This document shows, piece by piece, positions 34,501 through 43,142 of a stretch of 64,000 bases of DNA. The position numbers and the translations under genes are program-made. A model generated the notes under the pieces. It saw only the letters and a program-made list of their open reading frames with translations, did not search any database and was not told the origin of the DNA. Location of the stretch: the NCBI RefSeq assembly GCF_003574445.1, contig NZ_KZ984571.1, positions 1 through 64,000 on the forward strand. The letters are read 5' to 3'. Source of the stretch: Streptomyces sp. YIM 130001 (GTDB lineage Bacteria > Actinomycetota > Actinomycetes > Streptomycetales > Streptomycetaceae). Within the stretch, counting starts at the first letter, position 1; each line of letters starts with the position of its first letter.

Positions 34501-35064
34501 CTCGATGCGGACCGTCGTCCAGCGCAGGTAGGAGCCGAACCATTTTCCGTACTGGGTGCGGGGGAGCGGCAGCTTCTCGCCGGGGTGGTGCGCCGCCTCC
34601 GGGGCGTCCGGCCGCGCGGCACCGGTCGCGGCCTCCTCGTCCAGGACGGTGGTGACGGTCAGTTCGTGGTCACCGGGAGAGAGCCACGCCGCGGGCAACT
34701 CCACGCGGAGCGTGCCGTGTCCGGACACCGGGCCCGGATCGCCCGTCCTGGTGCGGTCGTTCCGCTCCACGGGGAGGTGGTGGAGGGAGCGGTGCCTGCC
34801 GTCCAGGGTTATCTCGAGGTCGGGGCAGGGGCCGCGTTCCGCCGCGTACTCCAGGTGCAGGACGGTGTCCTCGGCGGCTTCGAGGCGGAAGGCGGCCACG
34901 ATCCGGTGCGCGCGATGGCCGCCGTCGGCGTCGTGGATGCCGGGATGAACCGCGGGCCAGGGGCGCTCGGTGTCCACGACGAGAGTCGGGAGACCGTCCA
35001 CGACCGGCCAGGGCTCGGAGCGGGGCGCGGGCGTCGCCTCCCACAGGAAAGGGTCGGTCGTCAT
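31549..35064 (-). CDS. Large glycoside hydrolase family 38 protein (alpha-mannosidase-like)
   Basis: A 1171-aa enzyme without a signal peptide. The first ~290 residues are beta-rich accessory domains. The GH38 catalytic domain starts with the zinc-binding HVHLDLGFTD (His300, His302, Asp304) and continues through RFSVDGAYIVQEY, IGVNTFHSNLLTG, NITDVPTW, ALIGTHADNEDLADGD and GGEHTWNWARATAH. The C-terminal 500 residues carry the expected mannosidase beta-sandwich regions. This is a divergent GH38 branch: the usual metal motif HxDPVW or HxDSAW is replaced by HxDLGF. The start ATG 35064 has GGAGG 9 nt upstream. Divergent from the ABC transporter genes; probably processes mannose-containing oligosaccharides. 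Confidence 0.83.
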   Translation of the reverse strand: MTTDPFLWEATPAPRSEPWPVVDGLPTLVVDTERPWPAVHPGIHDADGGHRAHRIVAAFRLEAAEDTVLHLEYAAERGPCPDLEITLDGRHRSLHHLPVERNDRTRTGDPGPVSGHGTLRVELPAAWLSPGDHELTVTTVLDEEAATGAARPDAPEAAHHPGEKLPLPRTQYGKWFGSYLRWTTVRIERATTPMRRVPTYALRTTPLHLHGEPDPIPLVELTANLPAGGALPSRLTLEHSGGSITVPDSPGGRDFGMVRWRLPAPGFTSPADFTVHADGAEVHRAGLAPSRRWTLHLIPHVHLDLGFTDTQAKSVELHCRNIDKALERLEHDSAFRFSVDGAYIVQEYLRTRSPRRCARLREAIGAGLIGVNTFHSNLLTGITHLEELRRALDFGLTLPPAPGAVPRYANITDVPTWTSALPSVLRTAGVDAFVGMSNHHRAATDDSDEVHLASPVRWQAPDGSEVLAHFADHYSQLRFIAADPQAVAGAVNGLERYTERYERPDYLPCDLALIGTHADNEDLADGDTGFAERWNGVFAYPRIQVSTFADYLDAIEPLRDRLPVHRAEGGSFWEDGPASSAVDAAAYRQAQVLLPAAEQLAASVQLLDDRYRPHREALDRAWDGLIIGGEHTWNWARATAHPHAPQIGDQLHWKRRAIDDAARIALDESRRALSQLAASLGVDGPCVLVHNPHPWPATLTAELDLLEGSVPLDAEGRPVPFEVLSDCAGMLRTRLVLEEMPAFGYRCMPLSTGAATVPAGEGPAAVSAGETADERTPVRPVAAGRQVTSQAWEVRLRTSDGLPTGLRHRPSGRELLDGDAPFALGELVRLTASGAADSAPHDRTMIGQLDSRYHQGSPTPLVADRPAMRLLGARSTPDGIRLRWEGTGAGATGITLELLLRDSTETCELTVELTKQPVLDMESTSIAFPFLVHDPTVRYDRQLGWVEPAADHGPGSSNEWLSATSAVTVTGPDGPGVIWSAPDSSLFSSSDLVRGTWPTRFSETNGHLYAYVMNNFWPCNTAPAQPGPVRFRYVFAPVARHVPEAASRFGAEARLGALAQETTLLDRFPEGRPPRSAEGTLPGLGALADCRIGVSAPAEGRLTLRLANLRADENEVAIQLPYGYRPLTLDAARTDTPRPDADGTLRVRLPRYGLTELHLACESSPEPPSRS

Positions 35065-35565
35065 GGTGGATACCTCCAGATGTCCGGGCATACCTGGGCG
35101 GGCGCGCGGCGAGAAGTGCCGGTGGCCGGTTCGGTGGGTTCGGCCTCGTGCCACTCAGCGGGGGACGGGGCGTCTCGGTCAAGGGGCGGCGCGTGCAGTA
35201 CGACACCGGTGCGCTTCCGCGCGTGGTCCGTGCCGTACTCGGTGTGGTCGATGGGCAGGCAGAGGCAGCGATGTTAACGATACCAATCTGTTCCTGATTG
35301 GCTAGCCCTGAATCTCCGGACCGTCTCGGGCGCATGAACTGCACTGTTGAAGAAACTTCGATCTGTCGTGCTGTAACACTCTTGTGGGCCACGTGTGTTG
35401 TCGTTAACCTCCTCGCCAAGCACCGGCCCCTTCCCCGCAGCCACCCGGCACGGAGCACCGCATCGGCGTCTCGATTCCTGGGGCCGGGCCGGACAGATCG
35501 CTGGGGCCCGCAGGGCCCGGGCAGGACGTGACTTCGATCCGCCACACTCCGGCGAAAGGGCGGCA
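35065..35565. promoter_or_regulatory. 501-bp divergent control region of the mannoside locus
   Basis: The stretch has no gene. It contains an AT-richer cluster at 35273-35301: GTTAACGA (35273-35280), then the inverted repeat CCAATC, 7 nt, GATTGG (35283-35301). The same octamer occurs inverted as TCGTTAAC at 35401-35408. GAAG-AAA-CTTC lies near 35348-35358. These are candidate operators for a sugar-responsive (LacI or GntR type) regulator that must be encoded elsewhere, since none is adjacent. Confidence 0.4.
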
Positions 35566-36882
35566 ATGAGATCGTTCGACACCACACGCACGGGGTCAGC
35601 CCCGGCGTTCGACCGACGTCATTTCCTGGCCGCGGCCGGCGCGGGCGCGGCAGGGCTGGCGCTGACCGGCTGCGCCCGGGGCGACAGCACGGCTGTCGTG
35701 CCGGGCGCGGTGAGCATCAGCACCGACAACGGCAGCTGGGACGACGGCTACCGCAAGGCGGGTGAGGCGTTGAAGCCCCTCACCGGTTACGGACTCCGCC
35801 CGCTGTCCAACCCCGAAGCGATCTCGTACAAGCAGGTCACCCAGATGACCCTGCAGACCGACCGCGCCTCGGACATGATCAAGTGGGGTGCGGGCTATGA
35901 ACTCAAGTCCCTTGCCCGCGGCGGTCAGTTGACCGACCTTTCGCGGCTGTGGCAGCGCTACGAGAACAAGGGCTGGGTCCGCGAAGGGCAGCGCGCCTCC
36001 ATGTCGTACCGCGGCAAGGTCTATGGCGTACCGCTCTACGAATCCCACTACGTGGTGTTCTACAACAAGCGGCTCTTCGCCCGTCTCGAGCTCCGCCCGC
36101 CCAGCACCTGGGACGAGCTGACCCACTGCGCCGCCGTGCTCAAGCGCAACGGCGTCGTCCCCTTCGTGGCCACCCAGTTCGGGAGCTGGCCCGCCTACGA
36201 GTGGTTCCAGGAGCTCATCAGCAAGATCGATCCCGACTTCTACCGCGCGCTCATGGCGGGCCGGGCACGCTACACCGACGACGTGCCGCGCCGGGCCCTG
36301 GACATCTGGCAGGACTTCATCCGCAAGGGCTGGATGACCCCGCCCGACTACGACCAGACCAACGGCGCCCCCGGACTCAAGGCGGGCCGGATCGGCATGT
36401 TCCTGCACGGCACTTGGGCGGCGCAGGGCTTCACCGAGACCGGCATGCGCCCGGGCAAGGACTACGGAGCGTTCCTCATGCCGACCGTCACGAAATCGGC
36501 GCGGAAGTCGGTGATCACCGAGAGCGCCGTGCTGGCCGTCCCGAGCAGCGCCACCCGGCACAAGGCCGGCATGGCCAGCGTGGGCGCCTGGCTCGCCCCA
36601 CCCGTCCAGCGTGTGTGGACCGACTTCCTCGGCGACGGCTCGGCCAACCCCGTCGTTCGGGCCGGTAACCCCGTCGTCGCCCAGGTCAAGGACACCCTCG
36701 CCCGAGAACGAGTGACGCGCCTGATCCGGTACGGCGAGGCCAGCCCGCCCAACCTCGTCCAGGGCAACACCCAGGACATCGCGAGCTTCATGACACAGCA
36801 GAGCTCACCCGACGAAACCCTGCGCAGCATGGACGAGCGGGCCATGGACGAGTGGGCCGCCTGGAAGCGGGACGAAGCATGA
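35566..36882 (+). CDS. Sugar ABC transporter substrate-binding lipoprotein, Tat-type
   Basis: Extracytoplasmic oligosaccharide receptor of 438 aa (type II family of CUT1 transporters). The signal is twin-arginine (DRRHFLAAAG) and ends in a lipobox LALTGC with Cys36, so it is a Tat-exported lipoprotein. Typical receptor features include MSYRGKVYGVPLYESHYVVF, YNKRLF, PSTWDELTHC and MFLHGTWAAQGF. Start ATG 35566 with GAAAGGG 6 nt upstream. It overlaps the first permease gene by ATGA. Expected ligand: a mannoside, because two alpha-mannosidases flank the operon (inference). Confidence 0.9.
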   Translation: MRSFDTTRTGSAPAFDRRHFLAAAGAGAAGLALTGCARGDSTAVVPGAVSISTDNGSWDDGYRKAGEALKPLTGYGLRPLSNPEAISYKQVTQMTLQTDRASDMIKWGAGYELKSLARGGQLTDLSRLWQRYENKGWVREGQRASMSYRGKVYGVPLYESHYVVFYNKRLFARLELRPPSTWDELTHCAAVLKRNGVVPFVATQFGSWPAYEWFQELISKIDPDFYRALMAGRARYTDDVPRRALDIWQDFIRKGWMTPPDYDQTNGAPGLKAGRIGMFLHGTWAAQGFTETGMRPGKDYGAFLMPTVTKSARKSVITESAVLAVPSSATRHKAGMASVGAWLAPPVQRVWTDFLGDGSANPVVRAGNPVVAQVKDTLARERVTRLIRYGEASPPNLVQGNTQDIASFMTQQSSPDETLRSMDERAMDEWAAWKRDEA

Positions 36883-37853
36883 GTACATCCACCACCCGGC
36901 CCGCAGCCGGCACCGGTAGCCAGGGATCCGCCGCGCCCGTCGCCCGTACGCCGGGACGGCCGCCGGCTGCCCGCAGCGGCGCCGTGCACCGGGCGCCGCT
37001 GCGCGACCGGCTGGCGTCCGGCGGCTTTCTGGCACCGGCGGTGCTCCTCGTCGGCGCGCTGCTGCTCGCGCCCTTCGCCGCAACGGTCTACCGCAGCTTC
37101 TTCAACGACCACCGGAACTCCAGCTTCGCCGGCCTCGACAACTACGCGCTCTTCTTCACCAACGAGAACCTGGTGCGGTCGGTCGAGAACACGCTGATGT
37201 GGGTGGCGGGCACGGTGCTCCTGCCCTGTGCCCTCGGCCTCGCCATCGCCTGTATGACGGACGCGACCCGCTGGTCCCGATTCGCCCGCCTGTGCGTGGT
37301 CGCGCCGTACGCCCTGTCCGGTGCCGCCGTCGCGGTCGTATGGAACTTCGTCCTCACATCCGACGGTGCACTCAACCAACTGGTCGGTGCCCTGGGCCTC
37401 GACCCCCCGTCCCAGGGCTGGCTCCTGGAGTGGCCGGGCAACACCGTGGTGCTGATCCTCGCCAACACCTGGCAGGCGACCGGTGTCGCGGTCATCCTCT
37501 TCCTGGTCGGCCTCCAGAGCATCCCGGCGGAGACTCTCGAGGCCGCATCCCTCGATGGCGCGGGCCCCTGGCAGCGGTTCCGCCATGTCGTCCTGCCCCA
37601 ACTCCGCCCGGTCTCCATCATCGTGATCGGCATGAGCCTGGCGAACGGCCTCAAATCGTTCGACCTGATCTGGGTGCTCACCCGAGGCGGGCCCGGCCGC
37701 CTGACCGAGACCCTGGCCGTCTCCATGTACCAGGAGACCTTCCTGTTGCAACACCAAGGAGCCGGCGCCGCGATCGCGGTGGTGCTCACCCTGATCGTTC
37801 TCGCGGCCTCCTGGCTGTACCTACGACGCCAGCTCGACGCGAAAGGCGACTGA
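36879..37853 (+). CDS. Sugar ABC transporter permease, MalF/UgpA type
   Basis: A 324-aa inner-membrane permease with about six transmembrane helices after a 45-residue Ala/Pro-rich cytoplasmic tail. The EAA loop that contacts the ATPase is EAASLDGAGPWQRFRHVVLP. Start ATG overlaps the receptor stop; the next permease starts 3 bp after its stop. No ATPase gene is found in this cluster, so a shared multi-sugar ATPase (MsiK type) encoded elsewhere is expected. Confidence 0.9.
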   Translation: MSTSTTRPAAGTGSQGSAAPVARTPGRPPAARSGAVHRAPLRDRLASGGFLAPAVLLVGALLLAPFAATVYRSFFNDHRNSSFAGLDNYALFFTNENLVRSVENTLMWVAGTVLLPCALGLAIACMTDATRWSRFARLCVVAPYALSGAAVAVVWNFVLTSDGALNQLVGALGLDPPSQGWLLEWPGNTVVLILANTWQATGVAVILFLVGLQSIPAETLEAASLDGAGPWQRFRHVVLPQLRPVSIIVIGMSLANGLKSFDLIWVLTRGGPGRLTETLAVSMYQETFLLQHQGAGAAIAVVLTLIVLAASWLYLRRQLDAKGD

Positions 37854-37855
37854 CC

Positions 37856-38680
37856 ATGCTGAAGGCACGCGGCGGCCGTATCCTGCGCAACGCCACCCTG
37901 ATCCTGCTCGCCCTGCTCTGGGCCGTCCCGACCTGGCTCGTGATCGTCAACGCCATGGCGCCGGCGGCCGACTACAACGGCACGCCGCACTGGTGGCCGC
38001 AGGGCTTCGACCTGTTCGACAACATGGGGCAGGCATGGAGCCGTGCCCGTCTCGGGCCCGCCATGGGAAACAGTCTCCTGTACGCGGTGACCAGCGCCCT
38101 GATCGCCATCCTGCTCGCGGTCATGGCCGCCTTCGCCGCGGTCGTCATGCCGGTGCGCCGCCGCACCCTGTGGTTCTGGATGATCTACTCCGGTGCGCTG
38201 CTCCCCCTGCAGGTGTTCCTTCGCCCGCTGTTCCTGTCCTACGCGGGCGTCGACCTGTACGACACCCAGTTCGGCCTGGTCCTCGTGTACGCGGCCATCG
38301 CCGTCCCCTTCGCCTTCTTCATCATGCGCAACTACGCCATGACCCTGCCGCGCGAAGTGGTCGAGGCCGCCCGCATCGACGGTGCGTCCTGGTGGCGGCT
38401 GTTCTGGCAGATCCATGTGCCGCTCTCGAAGTCGGCGATGGTCGCCGCCTTCGTCTTCCAGTTCGTCGCCGTATGGAACGACATGCTGTTCGGCATCACG
38501 CTCAGCACCAGCCGCAACATCCGGCCCGTCATGGCGGCGCTCGCCGAACTCCAGGGCCTGTACACCTCGGTGGGGCCGCCGGTGGTCCTCGGCGGCGCGA
38601 TTCTCGTCTCGCTGCCCACCGTCGTCCTCTTCTTCTGCGCCCAGCGGTTCTTCGTCAACAGTCTCAAGCTGACCCGCTGA
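37856..38680 (+). CDS. Sugar ABC transporter permease, MalG/UgpE type
   Basis: A 274-aa permease with six hydrophobic segments and the EAA loop EAARIDGASWWRLFWQIHVP. Forms the heteromeric channel with the preceding gene. The end of the gene runs into three copies of the octamer TGACCCGC just past the stop, a small local repeat. The GH38 alpha-mannosidase follows 83 bp later on the same strand and is probably co-transcribed. Confidence 0.9.
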   Translation: MLKARGGRILRNATLILLALLWAVPTWLVIVNAMAPAADYNGTPHWWPQGFDLFDNMGQAWSRARLGPAMGNSLLYAVTSALIAILLAVMAAFAAVVMPVRRRTLWFWMIYSGALLPLQVFLRPLFLSYAGVDLYDTQFGLVLVYAAIAVPFAFFIMRNYAMTLPREVVEAARIDGASWWRLFWQIHVPLSKSAMVAAFVFQFVAVWNDMLFGITLSTSRNIRPVMAALAELQGLYTSVGPPVVLGGAILVSLPTVVLFFCAQRFFVNSLKLTR

Positions 38681-38763
38681 CCCGCTGACCCGCTGACCAC
38701 CCGGCTCCACCCACCCGCCCGTACGACCTCAAAGCGCCACCTGCGTAACGGAGTTGTCGACCC

Positions 38764-41700
38764 ATGCATGACGACCGCGAACTGACCGAGGCCCGACTGC
38801 GCCGCGTCCTGGCGGAGCGCATCCGCCCCGCCCTCCTCCCGGCTTCGGTGCCTCTGCAGGTGGAGGCATGGGTCGCCGCCGGAGAACCGGTGCCGGTCGG
38901 CCAGGGACTGGCGGCGGCCCACGAACCGGTTGCCGTGGGCGATCGCTGGGGCGCGCCGTGGGACACCACCTGGTTCAAGGTCCACGGCGAAGTCCCGCGG
39001 GAGTGGGCGGGGTCGACCGTCGAAGCCGTACTCGACCTCGGCTTCGACGCGCGCAGGCCGGGCTTCCAGTGCGAGGCCCTCGTGTACACGGCCGACGGTA
39101 CGCCGGTGAAGGGTCTCAACCCGCGTAACGCATGGGTCCGCGTGGGCTCACCGGTCGCCGGCGGCGAACGGGTCGAGTGGCACCTGGAAGCCGCCTCCAA
39201 TCCCGAACTCCTGGACATGGACGGCTTCTCGCCGACCCGCCTGGGAGATCGGGACACCGCGGGGACCGAGCCCCAGTACCGTCTCGCCCGCATGGACCTC
39301 GCGGTCTTCGACACCGAGGTGTGGGAACTCACCCAAGACCTCGACGTCGTCGGTGAGTTGATGCACGAGCTGCCGCTCGACAGCGCCCGGCGCCGACAAC
39401 TGGCCCGCTCCGTCTCGCGTGCCCTCGACGCTCTGGACCTCCAGGACGTCAACTCCACGGCGACCGCGGCCCGTGAAGCGCTGTCCGAGGCACTGGCGTC
39501 ACCGGCGCACGCCTCCGCGCACCGCATCAGCGCGGTCGGGCACGCGCACATCGACTCCGCCTGGCTGTGGCCGCTGCGCGAGACGGTGCGCAAGGTCGCC
39601 CGTACCGCCTCCAACATGACCGCGCTCCTGGAGGACGAGCCGGACTTCGTCTTCGCGATGTCGCAGGCGCAGCAGTTCGCCTGGATCAAGGAGCACCGGC
39701 CGGAGGTGTACGCGAAGGTCAAGGCGGCTGTCGCCGAGGGCCGTTTCGTGCCGGCCGGCGGTATGTGGGTGGAGTCGGACACGAACATGCCGGGATCCGA
39801 GGCGATGGCGCGGCAGTTCGTGCACGGCAAGCGGTTCTTCCTCGACGAGTTCGGGATCGAGAACGAGGAGGTGTGGCTGCCCGACACCTTCGGATTCGCC
39901 GCCGGACTCCCGCAGATCATCAAGGCGGCCGGCTCCAAGTGGCTGCTCACCCAGAAGATCTCCTGGAGCCGCACCAACACCTTCCCGCACCACACCTTCC
40001 GCTGGGAGGGCATCGACGGCACGCGCGTGTTCACGCACTTCCCGCCCGTCGACACCTACAACTGCTCGATGCTGGGCAGCGAGATCGCCCACGCCGCCCG
40101 TACGTTCAAGGAGAAGGGTGCGGCCAACAGCTCGCTGGCGCCTACCGGTTGGGGCGACGGCGGCGGCGGCACCACGCGCGAGACGGTCGCCAGGGCCGCC
40201 CGGATGCGCAACCTGGAGGGCGCGGCGAGGGTCACCTGGCGGACCCCCACCGAGTTCTTCACCGAGGCCGAAGCGGAGTACCCGAACGCCCCGGTGTGGG
40301 TCGGGGAGCTGTACCTGGAACTGCACCGCGGCACCCTCACCAGCCAGGCCGGAACCAAGCGGGGCAACCGACGCAGCGAGCATCTGCTGCGTGAGGCCGA
40401 ACTGTGGTCCGCCACCGCAGCCGTACGCAGCGGATTCCCCTACCCCTACGAGGCCTTGGACCGGCTCTGGAAGACGGTGCTGCTGCATCAGTTCCACGAC
40501 ATCCTGCCCGGCTCCTCCATCGCCTGGGTACACCGCGAGGCGGAGGAGACCTACGCTCGCGTGGCCCGGGAGCTGGAGGACATCATCGCGGGCGCACTGC
40601 GGGCCCTGACCGGGACGGTCGGGAACGCCGCAAGGGAACTGACCGCCAACTCCGCGCCTCACCACCGTTCAGGTGTGGCCCCGGGTGGGCTGGCGCCGGC
40701 CACCGTGGACGGCCCGCCCGTGACCGCGTCCCCACGCGAGGCCGGTGGCTTCGTCCTCGACAACGGACTCCTGCGGGTCCTGCTCGACGAGCGCGGCCTC
40801 GTCGTGTCCGTGCACGACAGCCAGTCGCACCGGGAGACACTGGCGCCGGGCGCGGTGGCCAACCTCCTGCAGATCCACCCTGACCTTCCCAATGCCTGGG
40901 ACGCCTGGGACGTGGACGCGTTCTACCGCAACTCCGTCACCGATCTCGACACCGCCGACGACGTGCGGCTGGACAGCGCCGATGACGACGGTGCGACGGT
41001 ACGTGTCACGCGCTCCTTCGGCGCCTCGCGCACCGTGCAGAGCGTGACCCTCGCTCGTGGCCGACGACGCCTGGACTTCGAGACCGAAGTGGACTGGCAC
41101 GAGACGGAGAAGCTCCTCAAGGTCGCCTTCCCGCTCGACCTGCACGCCGACCGCTACGCCGCCGAGACCCAGTTCGGCCACCTGTACCGGCCGACACACA
41201 CCAACACCACGTGGGACGCGGCCAAGTTCGAGGCCTGCGCGCACCGCTTCGTACATCTCGAGGAGCCCGGCTGGGGCGTCGCGCTCGTCAACGACTCGAC
41301 GTACGGACACGACGTGAGCCGTACGGTCCGCGCGGCGGACGCCCAGGAAGCCCAGGGAGTCACCACGATCGTCCGCCTGTCGCTGCTCCGCGCGCCCCGC
41401 TACCCCGACCCCGAGACCGATCAGGGCACGCACCGCTTCGGCTACGCACTCGTGCCCGGGGCCACCGTGGGCGACGCGGTGCGCGAGGGGCACCGCATCA
41501 ACCTCCCGGAGCGGGGCATCGCCGGAGAGGCGCCGGTGGCGCCGTTGGTCACCCTCGACAACGACGCGGTGGTCCTCAGCGCGCTCAAGCTCGCCGACGA
41601 CGGCAGCGGCGACGTCGTGATCCGCGTCCACGAAGCACACGGCGGCCGGGCGCCTGTCACCCTGACCCCCGGGTTCCGATTCACCTCGGTGTCCCGGACC

Positions 41701-41820
41701 GACCTCCTCGAGCGCCCCGTCGACAACGGCCCCTCGCCCGAGTGCGAAGACGGCGCGATTCGCATCACCCTGCGCCCCTTCCAGATCCTCACCCTCCGCC
41801 TCACGAGGAACGACGCCTGA
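38764..41820 (+). CDS. Alpha-mannosidase, glycoside hydrolase family 38
   Basis: Cytoplasmic retaining alpha-mannosidase of 1018 aa, standard length for bacterial and vacuolar-type GH38. The N-terminal domain (about 1-250) precedes the zinc site HAHIDSAWLWP (His260, His262, Asp264). The catalytic nucleophile is expected to be Asp374 in LPDTFGF, and a further metal region is HQFHDILPGSS (His575 to Ser585). The C-terminal beta domains follow to the end. The start ATG 38764 was chosen as the first methionine of a typical N-terminus; a Shine-Dalgarno is weak (ACGGAG at 38748-38753). It would cleave mannosides imported by the transporter upstream. Confidence 0.92.
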   Translation: MHDDRELTEARLRRVLAERIRPALLPASVPLQVEAWVAAGEPVPVGQGLAAAHEPVAVGDRWGAPWDTTWFKVHGEVPREWAGSTVEAVLDLGFDARRPGFQCEALVYTADGTPVKGLNPRNAWVRVGSPVAGGERVEWHLEAASNPELLDMDGFSPTRLGDRDTAGTEPQYRLARMDLAVFDTEVWELTQDLDVVGELMHELPLDSARRRQLARSVSRALDALDLQDVNSTATAAREALSEALASPAHASAHRISAVGHAHIDSAWLWPLRETVRKVARTASNMTALLEDEPDFVFAMSQAQQFAWIKEHRPEVYAKVKAAVAEGRFVPAGGMWVESDTNMPGSEAMARQFVHGKRFFLDEFGIENEEVWLPDTFGFAAGLPQIIKAAGSKWLLTQKISWSRTNTFPHHTFRWEGIDGTRVFTHFPPVDTYNCSMLGSEIAHAARTFKEKGAANSSLAPTGWGDGGGGTTRETVARAARMRNLEGAARVTWRTPTEFFTEAEAEYPNAPVWVGELYLELHRGTLTSQAGTKRGNRRSEHLLREAELWSATAAVRSGFPYPYEALDRLWKTVLLHQFHDILPGSSIAWVHREAEETYARVARELEDIIAGALRALTGTVGNAARELTANSAPHHRSGVAPGGLAPATVDGPPVTASPREAGGFVLDNGLLRVLLDERGLVVSVHDSQSHRETLAPGAVANLLQIHPDLPNAWDAWDVDAFYRNSVTDLDTADDVRLDSADDDGATVRVTRSFGASRTVQSVTLARGRRRLDFETEVDWHETEKLLKVAFPLDLHADRYAAETQFGHLYRPTHTNTTWDAAKFEACAHRFVHLEEPGWGVALVNDSTYGHDVSRTVRAADAQEAQGVTTIVRLSLLRAPRYPDPETDQGTHRFGYALVPGATVGDAVREGHRINLPERGIAGEAPVAPLVTLDNDAVVLSALKLADDGSGDVVIRVHEAHGGRAPVTLTPGFRFTSVSRTDLLERPVDNGPSPECEDGAIRITLRPFQILTLRLTRNDA

Positions 41821-41847
41821 ACTGCCGCGCCCGTGTCCACGGAGACC

Positions 41848-41902
41848 AGGGCTCGTCGTTCGGACCGGCTCGGACCCCGCGCCGGTCCGAACGACAAGCC
41901 CT
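41848..41902. terminator. 22-bp hairpin after the mannosidase operon
   Basis: Arms 41848-41869 and 41881-41902 pair at 21 of 22 positions (the exception is a G-T type mismatch), with an 11-nt loop. It follows the GH38 stop by 27 bp; the right arm also contains the start of the -10 box of the next gene. Confidence 0.7.
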
Positions 41903-41914
41903 AGCCTGGTCCGC

Positions 41915-42313
41915 ATGCTGAGGATCGGATTCCCCGTCATCGGTGTCACGGACGTTCCCCGTGCGGTGGCCTTCTGGACAGGAGCCCTTGACCTGGTCGC
42001 CACCCAGGAGTGGCGGAGCGATACGTGGCGGACGCTCAACCACCGTGACAGTGGCGTCCGGGCGCTCGGACTGCTCCGCAGCGAGTCGCCGCCCCAAGGC
42101 CACCCGCGGATCCACCTGGACCTGTTCACCGATACGCAGGAGGAGCAGCAGGCGGAGGTCCAGCGGCTGATCGGTCTCGGTGCGCAGGCCGTCGACTGGG
42201 ACAGTTACCCGCCCGACCCCGACTTCGTCGTGCTCGCCGACCCGGACGGCAACATCTTCTGCGTAGTCGATCTGAGCCACGCACCCAGTGGGAGCACCTC
42301 GCCCCGTCTCTGA
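41915..42313 (+). CDS. VOC-superfamily (glyoxalase/bleomycin-resistance fold) protein
   Basis: A 132-aa vicinal-oxygen-chelate fold protein. Both beta-alpha-beta modules are visible: IGFPVIGVTDVPRAVAFWTG at the start and VVLADPDGNIFCVVDLS near the end, with HLDLF providing a metal-ligand-type histidine. The function cannot be narrowed further. TAGCCT at 41902-41907 ends 7 nt before the ATG, indicating a leaderless mRNA. Confidence 0.82.
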   Translation: MLRIGFPVIGVTDVPRAVAFWTGALDLVATQEWRSDTWRTLNHRDSGVRALGLLRSESPPQGHPRIHLDLFTDTQEEQQAEVQRLIGLGAQAVDWDSYPPDPDFVVLADPDGNIFCVVDLSHAPSGSTSPRL

Positions 42314-42388
42314 CACCGTCCCCGCGCCTTTTCGTATTCCGGTAGGCACGCGCAAGCGGCCATCACCTCGTCTGGCGAAGGACTTCCG

Positions 42389-42426
42389 GGGTACCCCTGC
42401 GTGACGGTGAGCTCCCGTGAGCTCAC
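42389..42426 (+). promoter_or_regulatory. Candidate sigma-B promoter element and inverted repeat before the hemerythrin gene
   Basis: GGGTAC (42389-42394) with GTCT 15 bp upstream resembles a stress sigma-B -10/-35 pair. Directly downstream GTGAGCTC (42407-42414), 4 nt, GAGCTCAC (42419-42426) is a perfect inverted repeat ending 27 bp before the start codon; it could be an operator or an mRNA hairpin. Confidence 0.35.
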
Positions 42427-42453
42427 GACTTACGAAGGGACGAGGAGACTCTC

Positions 42454-43014
42454 ATGGGACACGGTGGAAACGTCATCGAAGAACTCATCGCCGACCATCG
42501 CGAGGTCGACGAACTCTTCGACAAGCTCGATGCCCAGCCGGCCGACGCCAAGCAGCGCCGGAAACTGGCCGACCAACTGACCATCGAACTCGTACGCCAC
42601 TGCGTGGCCGAGGAGATGCACCTCTACCCGGCGGTGCGCGAACACGTCCCCGACGGGGGCACGATCGCGGACGGAGAACTTGCCGATCACGCGAAGGTGG
42701 AGGAGCACCTCAAGGATCTCGAAGGCGTGGACGCCGACGACGAGCACTTCGACCACCTGGTGGCAGCGCTGAAGCTCGAGGTGACCGACCATGTGAACGA
42801 CGAGGAGCGCCGCCTGTTCCCGCTGCTCGCGATCGCCTGCACGCCCCAGGATCTGGACGAACTCGGTGAGAAGATCCGCACCGCGAAGAAGACGGCCCCC
42901 ACCCGGCCGCACCCTTCCACGCCGGACACTCCGCCCGGAAACAAACTCCTCGGCCCCGGAACCGGCCTCGTGGACCGCGCCCGCGACCTGCTCACCGGGC
43001 GCGGGAAGGACTGA
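42454..43014 (+). CDS. Hemerythrin HHE-domain protein
   Basis: A 186-aa protein with a four-helix hemerythrin-like di-iron domain (about residues 5-140). Metal-ligand patterns are ADHREVDELFD, LVRHCVAEEMHLYP, ADHAKVEEHLKDLE and LEVTDHVNDEERRLFP. The C-terminus is a Thr/Pro-rich tail with a short helix. Members bind O2 or NO or protect against oxidative or nitrosative stress. Start ATG 42454 with GAGGAG upstream. It sits beside a universal stress protein, which fits a stress role. Confidence 0.88.
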   Translation: MGHGGNVIEELIADHREVDELFDKLDAQPADAKQRRKLADQLTIELVRHCVAEEMHLYPAVREHVPDGGTIADGELADHAKVEEHLKDLEGVDADDEHFDHLVAALKLEVTDHVNDEERRLFPLLAIACTPQDLDELGEKIRTAKKTAPTRPHPSTPDTPPGNKLLGPGTGLVDRARDLLTGRGKD

Positions 43015-43142
43015 CCGCCTCCGGCTCTGACCTCCGAGGGGTGTCTCGCGGGACGTGGCGGCCCACGGGCCGACCGGATGTGCCGACGCGAGAGAGCCGA
43101 CGAGAACCGACGAGAACGCCGACGAGAAGAGGAGTGCCCTCG

